A DNA stretch of 64,000 nucleotides, from positions 496,001 to 560,000 of the forward strand of contig JAWMQQ010000001.1 in NCBI GenBank assembly GCA_033283385.1, read 5' to 3'. Below are positions 49,383 to 57,088 of this stretch, in pieces. The first letter of the stretch is position 1. Every line of letters begins with the position of its first letter. Both the position numbers and the translations under genes were made by a program. The notes beneath the pieces were generated by a model that was not told where the DNA came from, did no database searches, and saw nothing but the letters and a program-made list of their open reading frames with translations. The DNA is from Mangrovimicrobium sp033283385. Its GTDB lineage: Bacteria > Pseudomonadota > Gammaproteobacteria > Pseudomonadales > Halieaceae.

Positions 49383-51275
49383 CTACCACACCACCGCGTG
49401 GGTCTCGCCCGTGGTCACGTTGACGAAACCGCCGGGGTTTTCCTTGTAGGGCGCCACCAATTGCCATTTCCAGGGCGTGGCGGTGAGGAAGGCGAAGCGC
49501 ATGCGGTCGGGCAGTCCCGCTCCGCCGATCCACTCCATCTGGTCCGCCGCCTCGAACAGCTTCTCCGTCTCGGCGCCGACTTCCTCCACCGGGCGCGAGG
49601 TCATCAGGCCGGCGATGTCCAGGGTGACAGTGGCCACCAGCTTGCCGTTGGCGACCAGCGCCCAGCCGCCGCCCATCTCCGCGATAGTGTTCACCGCCAG
49701 GGCCATGGCCGCGTCGTCGTTGCCCACGGCCCAGATGTTGTGGATATCGTGCATCTGCGAACTGGCCAGCGCGGAGCCGGGGGTCAGCGGCCCGGTGTTG
49801 CGCCAGAACATTTTCGAGATGGCGCCGGTGCCGTGGTAGCGGTCGACCACGGCGACCTTGCTGATGCCGTTGGCCGGGTCAGCCACCACCAGCCCGTCTG
49901 TGACCGGCATGGTGCCGCGTATGAAGTCCGGCTCGAAGTAGAAGGGTTCCATCAGCGCCACGTCGACCGTGTCGCGGCCGGCGGGCGCCTTGATCTCGAA
50001 GTCCTTCGCGGTGATCTCGCGGCCGATGTTGATGGTGTGGTGGGCCCAGTCCGGGTAGTCGATCTTCGGCACCGGCAGCAGGTAGCGGTGTTGCTTGCTG
50101 GCGAGCTTGCCGTTGGCGACCACGCGGGTAATGGCGACGGTTTTCGGGTCGCTGAGCAGCACCACGTCGGCGTAGCGCCCCGGCGCGATGGAGCCGACCA
50201 GGTGGTCGATGTTGAAATGCCGGGCGGTGTTGTAGCTGCCCAGCTGGTAGGCGATCTCCACCGGCACGCCGTTGTCGATGGCGGTGCGGATGTTGTAGTC
50301 CATGGAGCCGAGCTGGGTAGTGGCCGCCACGTCGCGGTCGTCGGTGGTGACGGAGATATTGCTCCAGTCGGTGATGCCGGCTTCGACCAGTTTCGGGAAC
50401 AGCAGCGGCATGGCGCCGGTTTTCACTTCGAGGAACACGCCGCGGCGCACTTTCTCCAGGCCCTCTTCAGCCAGGCGCACCTCGTGGTCCGAGGACAGGC
50501 CCGCCGCTGCGAAGGCGTTGATGTCGTCCACTTTGGTCATGCCGCTGCCGTGGCCCTCGACCACGCCGCGCTTGTCCCAGGTGGCCTGTATCATCTCCCA
50601 GATACGCTGGTTGCCGGGCGCCTCGCGGTTGCTCACCGAGGGCCAGTCCATCACCTCGCCCAGCGCCACCACGCGCAAATCCTGCTGCAGGAAGTCGCGC
50701 ATCTCGTTGTAGCCGTAGTAGCCGCCGCCCTGTTCGTACACGGTGGGCGGGGTGGCGGAGCCGATGGCGGGGAATATCTTCAGCGGGCTGCCGGCGTCCT
50801 CCGCCGCCAGCCAGAAGTCCACGTTGTGCTCGCCGACCACGTTGGAGAGCTCGTGGGAACCCTCGACCGTCCAGGTGTTGCCGCGCGGAATGACCAACTG
50901 CGCCTCGTACTCCGGCGTCAGGTAGCTGCTCTCGATATGCTTGTGGGATTCGCCGAAGCCCGGCACCGCCCACTCGCCGCTGGCGTCGATGGTCTGCCTG
51001 GCCTTGCCGGGCCAGGTACCGGATTTGCCGGTCCAGGCGATGCGCTCGCCGCGTATGACGATGTCCTGCTCGGGCAGCCATACGCCGGTGAACACGTTGA
51101 GCACGGTGGGGCCCTTGATCAGCAGGTCCGCCTCCTCGCGGGCCAGCGCAGTCTGCACCAGGTCCTGGCGGGTGGCGATCTCCGTCGAGAGGGTGATTTC
51201 GCCGGCCTGGGCGGCGCCCGCCAGCAGGCCGGCGCACAGCCCGGCCAGTGTCGATTTCAGTGAAGCGTTGCGCAT
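49383..51275 (-). CDS. Exported adenine deaminase-family amidohydrolase
   Basis: A 630-residue Ade-family protein with a signal peptide (LAGLCAGLLAGAAQA), so probably periplasmic. Blocks are WAVPGFGESHKHIESSYLTP (about residue 108; HxHxESS kept), EGSHELSNVVGEHNVDFW (where cytosolic Ade usually has DPHE), AAAGLSSDHEVRLAEEGLEK (about 265) and VAVVDRYHGTGAISKMFW. Cytosolic Ade converts adenine to hypoxanthine with a dimetal centre. It starts at ATG 51275 and leads the minus run to 46803. Its action on adenine is probable, not proved. Confidence 0.8.
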   Translation of the reverse strand: MRNASLKSTLAGLCAGLLAGAAQAGEITLSTEIATRQDLVQTALAREEADLLIKGPTVLNVFTGVWLPEQDIVIRGERIAWTGKSGTWPGKARQTIDASGEWAVPGFGESHKHIESSYLTPEYEAQLVIPRGNTWTVEGSHELSNVVGEHNVDFWLAAEDAGSPLKIFPAIGSATPPTVYEQGGGYYGYNEMRDFLQQDLRVVALGEVMDWPSVSNREAPGNQRIWEMIQATWDKRGVVEGHGSGMTKVDDINAFAAAGLSSDHEVRLAEEGLEKVRRGVFLEVKTGAMPLLFPKLVEAGITDWSNISVTTDDRDVAATTQLGSMDYNIRTAIDNGVPVEIAYQLGSYNTARHFNIDHLVGSIAPGRYADVVLLSDPKTVAITRVVANGKLASKQHRYLLPVPKIDYPDWAHHTINIGREITAKDFEIKAPAGRDTVDVALMEPFYFEPDFIRGTMPVTDGLVVADPANGISKVAVVDRYHGTGAISKMFWRNTGPLTPGSALASSQMHDIHNIWAVGNDDAAMALAVNTIAEMGGGWALVANGKLVATVTLDIAGLMTSRPVEEVGAETEKLFEAADQMEWIGGAGLPDRMRFAFLTATPWKWQLVAPYKENPGGFVNVTTGETHAVVW

Positions 51276-51424
51276 GGTGTTGATCTCCTGCCTCCGTCTG
51301 TGGCGCGGCGTGGATACTCCTGCCGCCGCGCTTTTGCGTTACACTTGTGCCCCCGCCGCGCGAGCTATGCGCGGATGCTGACTGAACACGGCTCCTCGAG
51401 CCGCGCCGCCACAGGAGCCGTCCC

Positions 51425-52024
51425 TTGAATAAAATTTTCCTGTCCGCCAACGATCTCCTGCTCGACTCCTTCAAACTCGCACAGCAGGTGTACGAGAGCG
51501 GATTCCGCCCGAATTTCATCATCGGTGTGTGGCGCGGCGGCGCACCCGTCGGCATCGCGGTGCAGGAATTCCTCGAGTACGTCGGCGTGCCCTCGGACCA
51601 CATCGCCATCCGCACCTCCAGCTACTACGGCATCAATCAGCAGGAGAAGACCGTGCGCGTGCACGGCCTGCAGTACATCATCGAGAACGTCAACGCCGAG
51701 GACGAAGTGCTGCTGGTCGACGACGTGTTCGATTCCGGCCGCAGCCTGCGCGCCACCGTCGCAGAGTTGCGCGCCAAGTGCCGCCGCAACCTGCCTTCGA
51801 CGATCCGCATCGCCTGCCCCTGGTACAAGCCGAACAAGAACGTCACCGACATGAAGCCGGATTTCTATGTCCACGAGACCGACGACTGGCTGGTGTTCCC
51901 GCACGAGATGAAAGGCCTGACCCTGGAGGAGATCGTCGCCGGCAAGGGCGCCGTGGCCGAGCCGCTGGCCGAGTGTATCCGCGGCCGCGACGAAGCCGGC
52001 GCCGAGCAGGGTCTGGCCGACTAG
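51425..52024 (+). CDS. Purine phosphoribosyltransferase-like protein
   Basis: A 199-residue type I PRTase. The PRPP loop is EVLLVDDVFDSGRSLRATV (about residue 98), the pyrophosphate loop region is IIGVWRGGAPVGIAVQEFLE (about 32), and the base-binding hood is DFYVHETDDWLVFPHEM. It is nearest to hypoxanthine/xanthine PRTases of the bacterial and archaeal Hpt-like group. It starts at TTG 51425 after AGGAG. It would salvage hypoxanthine or xanthine to nucleotide, competing with catabolism. It is the only plus-strand gene in this stretch and sits alone. Confidence 0.8.
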   Translation: MNKIFLSANDLLLDSFKLAQQVYESGFRPNFIIGVWRGGAPVGIAVQEFLEYVGVPSDHIAIRTSSYYGINQQEKTVRVHGLQYIIENVNAEDEVLLVDDVFDSGRSLRATVAELRAKCRRNLPSTIRIACPWYKPNKNVTDMKPDFYVHETDDWLVFPHEMKGLTLEEIVAGKGAVAEPLAECIRGRDEAGAEQGLAD

Positions 52025-52063
52025 GACATTGCCTGCGGGGCCGTTTGGCGCGGCCGCCACGCC

Positions 52064-53257
52064 TCAGGACTCCCCGGCAGCCGCATAGGCTTCCAGTTCC
52101 GCGATGTAACGGCGCTTGTCCGCCTCGCCCATCCAGCTGCCGGCGAAGGCGCGGCGCTGGAAATCCACCAGCTGCTCGCGGCTGTAGCCGTTTTCCTCGT
52201 AGTAGGCCTGGATCATCTCGTTGAGGTAGATTCCGGTGAAATAACCCGGGTCGTCGGTGTTGATCGTGGTCTTCAGCCCGGCCTCGCCCATCTCCTCGAT
52301 GCGCCGCGTATACAGCTTGAAGCCGCTGTCCTCGAACAGGTAGGGATTGTCCGAGTAGGCGGTGGCGCCGCAGACGGTGAAGGTGACGCCGCGCTCGCGC
52401 GCCACCGGGAGCAGCTCCGGCGTGTCGATGATGTTGATGCCGTGGTCCACGCGGCTCACCTGCAGGGTGCGCAGCAGCCAGGCCAGGTTCCTGTCGTAAT
52501 CGAGCTCGTAGCGATCCACGTGCCCGGAGATGTTGAAGCCGAGTTCCCTCGCCCGCAGCATTACCGGTTCGAGCTTTTCCGCGTAACCCTTCACTGGCCC
52601 GTTATCCAGGCCGACGCCGAGGATGTGTGCCTGCCATCGCCGCGCATCTTCCAGCGCTTCGAAGGCGGATTCGCGGCTGCGGTCGCGGTGCAATTGCATC
52701 TGCAGCTCGATGCGAATCCCCCATTTCGCGGCGTCCTGCGTCGCCCGCAGCAGGCCGGCCATGACCGTGTCGAAGGACACGCCGCGGCTGGTGTGGGCCT
52801 GGGGGTCGAACATCAGCTCGGTGTAGACGACGTTGTTTTCCAGCTGGTGCAGGGCGAAATCCCGCGCCACCTCGTAGAAGTCCTGCTCGGTGACCAGGAC
52901 GGTCTGCGCCTTTGCCAGTCCCTCGAGGAACTTGCTGAGAACGGTGCTGGCCAGCATGCGCTGGATGCCGGGTATGTCCTTCGGCAGCCCGTCCACCTTG
53001 TTGCGCTCGGCCAGCTCCAGCATTTTCGGCGGCGTCAGCGTGCCCTCGAAATGCACGTGCAACTCGGCCTTGGGCATACCGTGGATGAAGTGCAACATGT
53101 TCTGCCGGTAGTCCGGGTGGTCCCGGCCATACTTGTGGGATTCGGACAGCAGCTGTCCGCCCGCGTCGGCCGGTGCTTGGTCGCCGGTTTTTGCCTGCGT
53201 GTCGCTCACCAGAAGTATCCCCGCGGCCAGTGCGATTGCGCGAAACCCGTCATTCAC
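52064..53257 (-). CDS. Exported, divergent adenosine deaminase-like protein
   Basis: A 397-residue ADA-family protein with a signal-like N-terminus (FRAIALAAGILLVSDTQA). The first metal motif AELHVHFEGTLTPPK (about residue 65) is intact, as are VSRVDHGINIIDTPE and TTINTDDPGYFTGIYLNEM. However, the usual HAGE catalytic motif reads SGHVDRYELDYDRN, and PLSN is replaced by CGATAYSD. The catalytic Glu therefore seems absent, so the substrate or chemistry may differ. It starts at GTG 53257, overlapping the upstream amidohydrolase stop by 8 bp. Confidence 0.75.
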   Translation of the reverse strand: MNDGFRAIALAAGILLVSDTQAKTGDQAPADAGGQLLSESHKYGRDHPDYRQNMLHFIHGMPKAELHVHFEGTLTPPKMLELAERNKVDGLPKDIPGIQRMLASTVLSKFLEGLAKAQTVLVTEQDFYEVARDFALHQLENNVVYTELMFDPQAHTSRGVSFDTVMAGLLRATQDAAKWGIRIELQMQLHRDRSRESAFEALEDARRWQAHILGVGLDNGPVKGYAEKLEPVMLRARELGFNISGHVDRYELDYDRNLAWLLRTLQVSRVDHGINIIDTPELLPVARERGVTFTVCGATAYSDNPYLFEDSGFKLYTRRIEEMGEAGLKTTINTDDPGYFTGIYLNEMIQAYYEENGYSREQLVDFQRRAFAGSWMGEADKRRYIAELEAYAAAGES

Positions 53258-54731
53258 CCACGGCGACCTGCTCGTCACCGGCCGCCGCGACCTGGCGGAT
53301 GCGGTCGGTGCGCGAGTCTATCTCGCTGCGAATCTCTTTCTCGTCGACGGTCAGGATATCGGTGCCGTTGACCACCTGCTTGCCGCCGACCCAGACCTCC
53401 TTGAGGTTGCGCAGGCTGGACGCCAGCACGTAGGTGGCGATGGGCTCGTAGACCGGGCCGGTATCCGGTGCGCGGGGGTCGACCACGAGGAAGTCGGCAA
53501 ACTTGCCGACCTCCAGGCTGCCCACCTTGTCGTCGATGTTGAGCACCTTCGCGCTGCCCAGGGTGTGCAGGTACAGCATGTCCTGCACCGAGAGAATGCT
53601 GGCCTTCTTGTGCAGGCCGCGCATGGTGTACAGGCCGATACGCATGTTCTGGAAGGGGTCGGAAACGTCGGTGCAGGACTGGTCGTCCAGGCCCACTGCG
53701 ACCGGGATGCCCAGCTCCCGGTAGTGCACGATATCTGCGATGCCGTCGGCGAGGCGGCCGTTGGAGGTGGGCTGCCAGCTCATGCGCGCGCCGCTCTCCA
53801 CCACCCGGTCGAGGATGTGGTCGTTGACATGGATGAAGTGGCCGAAGATGAAATCCGGGCCCAGGGCGCCGGCCTCGTCGTACCAGGCGAACTTGGCCTG
53901 CTGCTCCGGTACCGCGTTGGGGCTTTCCAGGAAGTGGCTCTGGTTCATCACGCCGAACCGGCGCATGGCCTTCACTTCCAGCGCGGCGGTGCGTTTGGTG
54001 GGCATGAATTGCTGCTGGCCGGAGATCGCGTCGGCGAGGTACTGCGGGTCGTCGTGCACGCCCTCCTTGTTCGCCCAGGCCAGCAGGTCGCCGTAGCGCT
54101 TCAGTATCTCTTCATCTGTGCCGATCTCGTTCAGCCAGGGGCTGTTGACGAAGCGCATGCCGGAATCCAGCTTGGCCTTTATCTGGTTTTCCTCGAAGGG
54201 GCCGGGTTTCTGCACCGGTTCGCCCTGGGGCTGGCTGGGATCGTCGGTGAGTTTTTCCAGCAGGCCGGGGTAGGTGAAGTCGTAGGCGGTGGTAATGCCG
54301 TTGCGCAGGAAGTCCACCGAGCCGTGCAGGGTGAACCAGTAGATGTCGTCCGCCGTGGTGTGGCGCAGGTAGTAGTCCCAGGCGCGGAACCAGCCGTACA
54401 GGTTGACGTCGTGACCCAGGCCGCGCAGCGGGCTCATGTAGATATGGCTGTGGGCGGAGAGAAAGCCCGGCGCCACCATCAGGCCGCGCATGTCGCGCAC
54501 GACCGGCGCGCTGACGCCGGCGGGCGGCTTGCCGGCGCCGATGGCGAGGATCCTGCCCTCGTCGGAGACCTGCATGTAGCCGGTGAAGGAGTCCGGCTGG
54601 TCGGGGGCCACGGTGATCAGCGTGGCGTTGGTCAGCAGCAGCATCGGCGAGTCCTTTGCCTGCACTGCGGCGGCGAGGCTGGCGAGGCAGAGGCCGGCGC
54701 AAAGGCCGATGATGCGGATCGCTGGGTTCAT
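53250..54731 (-). CDS. Exported amidohydrolase, ATZ/TRZ-like
   Basis: A 493-residue amidohydrolase with a signal peptide (GLCAGLCLASLAAAVQA). Metal-site blocks are MVAPGFLSAHSHIYMSPLRG (HxH, about residue 90), FGVMNQSHFLESPNAVPEQQ, FGHFIHVNDHILDRVVESG and VAVGLDDQSCTDVSDPFQNM. It is related to cytosine deaminase/chlorohydrolase enzymes and to some adenosine deaminase-like secreted proteins. It is coupled to the exported ADA-like gene downstream, so both probably act on extracellular nucleosides or bases. The substrate is not assignable. Confidence 0.75.
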   Translation of the reverse strand: MNPAIRIIGLCAGLCLASLAAAVQAKDSPMLLLTNATLITVAPDQPDSFTGYMQVSDEGRILAIGAGKPPAGVSAPVVRDMRGLMVAPGFLSAHSHIYMSPLRGLGHDVNLYGWFRAWDYYLRHTTADDIYWFTLHGSVDFLRNGITTAYDFTYPGLLEKLTDDPSQPQGEPVQKPGPFEENQIKAKLDSGMRFVNSPWLNEIGTDEEILKRYGDLLAWANKEGVHDDPQYLADAISGQQQFMPTKRTAALEVKAMRRFGVMNQSHFLESPNAVPEQQAKFAWYDEAGALGPDFIFGHFIHVNDHILDRVVESGARMSWQPTSNGRLADGIADIVHYRELGIPVAVGLDDQSCTDVSDPFQNMRIGLYTMRGLHKKASILSVQDMLYLHTLGSAKVLNIDDKVGSLEVGKFADFLVVDPRAPDTGPVYEPIATYVLASSLRNLKEVWVGGKQVVNGTDILTVDEKEIRSEIDSRTDRIRQVAAAGDEQVAVGE

Positions 54732-54792
54732 GGTTCACTCCGTTGCTTGGGTTTCACGGTTGGGGCCCTGGTCATTGCCTGGTGCCTGGAGG

Positions 54793-55800
54793 TCAGTGCT
54801 TGACGGCCAGGGCCGCGTCGATGCGCGCGCGCAGGGCCGCGCGGGTCGCCGCGTCGCAAAAGGCGCTGTCCACGGCGCGGTGCTGGAAGTCGGCGATGTC
54901 CTGCAGGCTGAAGCCGAAGCGCTCCGCCGCCCAGGCCAGTTCCTCGCAGAGCTCGGTTTTCAGTACTACCGGGTCGTCGGTGTTGAGGGTCATCTTTACG
55001 CCCGCGTCCAGCAGTGCCGGAAACGGGTGCGCCTCGATCGAGGGGTAGAGGATCGTGCAGTTGCTGCGCAGGCAGACGTTCAGCGTCTTGCCCTCGTCCA
55101 CCAGCCGCTGTACTACCGCGGGATCATCCGCGGCGCGCACGCCGTGGTCTATGCGGTCCACTAGCAGCAGATCCAGCGCGTCCAGGACACCCTCGGCACC
55201 CGAGGACTCCCCGGCGTGGGCGGTAAGCCCGAAGTCGAGTTCGCGCGCCATGGCGTAGGCGCGGGCGAAGCGCTCGCCGGTGCGCCCGGCTGCGGCCTCG
55301 TTGCCGTCGATGGACAGGCCGACGATGCGCGCGGCGCCGGCCTCGCCCATCCACCGCACCATCTCCTCGGCCGCCTGGGCGGATTGCTGGCGCAGTATGG
55401 AGGGCAGCAGGCGCACGTCCACGCCGGTCTCGGCGTGCACCTTGTCGAAGGCGTCCGACAGCGCCGGCAGCAGTTCCTGGTAGGGCAGGCCGGACCAGTG
55501 GGTGGGGTTGACGATGACCTCGGTGTAGACGATGCCCTCGCGCAGGCAGCGGCGGCCGAAGTTCTCCGCCAGCAGCTGCGCCTCGGCGGTGCTCGCGACC
55601 AGCGAGCACACCCAGTCCAGGGTTTCCAGGAAGGCGCCGATGTCATCGAGGTCGTAGAGGTCGTCCAGCGGGCGCGGCAGGGCGACGCCGCGGGCCTTTG
55701 CCAGCTGCTCCACGATGTCCGGGTCGAAGGTGCCCTCCAGGTGGATGTGCATTTCCAGCTTGGGCAGGGCGCGAATCGCGTCGACGGTAGCGGTGGTCAT
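54793..55800 (-). CDS. Adenosine deaminase
   Basis: A 335-residue cytosolic ADA-family enzyme with all motifs present: KLEMHIHLEGTFDPDIVEQL (HxH), GLTAHAGESSGAEGVLDALD (HAGE, about residue 192), DRIDHGVRAADD and MTLNTDDPVVL. CLRSNCTILYPS replaces the usual CPLSN block, so the base or sugar preference may be shifted. It starts at ATG 55800 after GGAG. It is in the minus operon that begins with the adenine deaminase-family gene at 58911. It would yield inosine from adenosine, or act on adenine or another aminopurine. Confidence 0.82.
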   Translation of the reverse strand: MTTATVDAIRALPKLEMHIHLEGTFDPDIVEQLAKARGVALPRPLDDLYDLDDIGAFLETLDWVCSLVASTAEAQLLAENFGRRCLREGIVYTEVIVNPTHWSGLPYQELLPALSDAFDKVHAETGVDVRLLPSILRQQSAQAAEEMVRWMGEAGAARIVGLSIDGNEAAAGRTGERFARAYAMARELDFGLTAHAGESSGAEGVLDALDLLLVDRIDHGVRAADDPAVVQRLVDEGKTLNVCLRSNCTILYPSIEAHPFPALLDAGVKMTLNTDDPVVLKTELCEELAWAAERFGFSLQDIADFQHRAVDSAFCDAATRAALRARIDAALAVKH

Positions 55801-55822
55801 GGCGGTCTCCGCTTGCAAGGGC

Positions 55823-57088
55823 CTACTGGTAGATGCCGGGTTCCGGCTCCCAGCCGGTGACCAGGTGGCGGCCTATCTCGTGATTCTTCCACTCCATGGG
55901 ATCGTGCAGGGCGAGGGTGCGCGCGTTGCGCCACCAGTAATCGAAGTGCTCGCTGCCGGCGACCGAGCGGGTGCCCATCAGCGCGTGCAGTTCCCCGGTG
56001 CACTTGAGCGCCGCGCGGGATGCCGCGGATTTTGCCGCGGAAATCGGCAGGGCGAGTTGCCCGCGGCCGATCTGGCCGGCTTCAAATGCATCGAGCAGCT
56101 GCCCGCAGCGCTGGGTGGCGGCCCAGGCGCAGGCGAGGTCGGAAGCCATCTCGCCGGCGGTGCGCAGCACCATCGGGTCCTCGCTGGCCTTTTCCACGCC
56201 GGCCTGCGCCCAGGGGCGCGAGCGCTCGTTGATGAACGGCACCGCGGCGGCCAGCGCGCCGAAGCCCATGCCGCAGAGTATCGCGGCAAAACCGGCCTGG
56301 TAGCGCAGGCTGGAGTGCACCAGCGGCGCCTTGCCCGGCACCGAGCCGACCCAGTCCGCGGGGCAGTCCACCGCGTCGAACTTGATCGAGCCGGAATCGG
56401 TGGCGCGCTGGCCCAGGGCGTCCCAGTCGCGATTGACGGTGACGCCGGGGGTGTCCTTCGGGATCAGCAGCAACTGCATGCCCAGTACCGGGTTGTCCGC
56501 GGTGGCCGCGGCGGCGTTGAAGCCCCAGGTGGCGATGTGGTCAGCCTCCGCCGCGCCGGTGGTGTAGATCTTCAGGCCGTCGACGACGAAGCCGCCGTTG
56601 CCCGTTGGGGTAGCGGTGGTCTTGAGCGGATCGACGGCGGAGCGCGCTGCCTCGGCGACGGCGAGACCGACGATGTGCCTGTCCTTCACCACGAAGTCCG
56701 CCAGGCGCTGGCGCTGGAAGTCCGGGCAGTAGGCGAGAATCTCGCGCATCAGTTCGTCGTGCACCTTGTACAGCTGCGCCACGGCGGGGTCGACGGTGGC
56801 CAGGCGCATTTGCAGTTCCAGGCTGGCGGCGTGGCCGATGCCCATGCCGCCCAGCGACTGCGGGACGACCGCAGTGAGGATGCCGGCCTCTTTCAGCGCG
56901 GTGATCGAAGCGCTGGGATAGCGTCCCGCCGCGTCGTTGAGTGGTGCGAGTTCCCGCAGTTGCGTGTCGATGACCTGTTGCAGGCGCTGCAGCAATGGCA
57001 GCTCGGAGGCGGGCAGCAGGGGTGCGGGGACGATATGGCCGAGCACGGGGTGCAGGGCGCCGGAGGTGGGTGTCTGTGCTTGTGTCAT
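55823..57088 (-). CDS. Acyl-CoA dehydrogenase-fold flavoprotein
   Basis: A 421-residue protein with the acyl-CoA dehydrogenase fold. Blocks are LKEAGILTAVVPQSLGGMGI (about residue 68), VGLAVAEAARSAVDPLKTTA (about 140) and QRATDSGSIKFDAVDCPADW. The catalytic Glu region of true dehydrogenases is not evident, and the tail NARTLALHDPMEWKNHEIG is typical of the DszC/SfnB-like monooxygenase branch. It could therefore be a flavin-dependent monooxygenase. Its ATG overlaps the upstream stop (ATGA). Co-operonic with deaminases, it might oxidise or N-/S-dealkylate a modified purine; this is speculation. Confidence 0.7.
   Translation of the reverse strand: MTQAQTPTSGALHPVLGHIVPAPLLPASELPLLQRLQQVIDTQLRELAPLNDAAGRYPSASITALKEAGILTAVVPQSLGGMGIGHAASLELQMRLATVDPAVAQLYKVHDELMREILAYCPDFQRQRLADFVVKDRHIVGLAVAEAARSAVDPLKTTATPTGNGGFVVDGLKIYTTGAAEADHIATWGFNAAAATADNPVLGMQLLLIPKDTPGVTVNRDWDALGQRATDSGSIKFDAVDCPADWVGSVPGKAPLVHSSLRYQAGFAAILCGMGFGALAAAVPFINERSRPWAQAGVEKASEDPMVLRTAGEMASDLACAWAATQRCGQLLDAFEAGQIGRGQLALPISAAKSAASRAALKCTGELHALMGTRSVAGSEHFDYWWRNARTLALHDPMEWKNHEIGRHLVTGWEPEPGIYQ

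Noticed and set aside
49254..51263. Plus-strand frame (669 codons) antisense to the exported Ade-family gene
   Set aside because: It is a shadow of high-GC coding sequence; the sense gene has a signal peptide and intact metal motifs.
51276..51424. Sigma-54 or palindrome control of the exported Ade-family gene and the phosphoribosyltransferase
   Set aside because: Neither strand of the 149 bp gap has GG-N10-GC with suitable elements, nor a CCA-N2-TGG palindrome. This divergent pair appears to be controlled differently.
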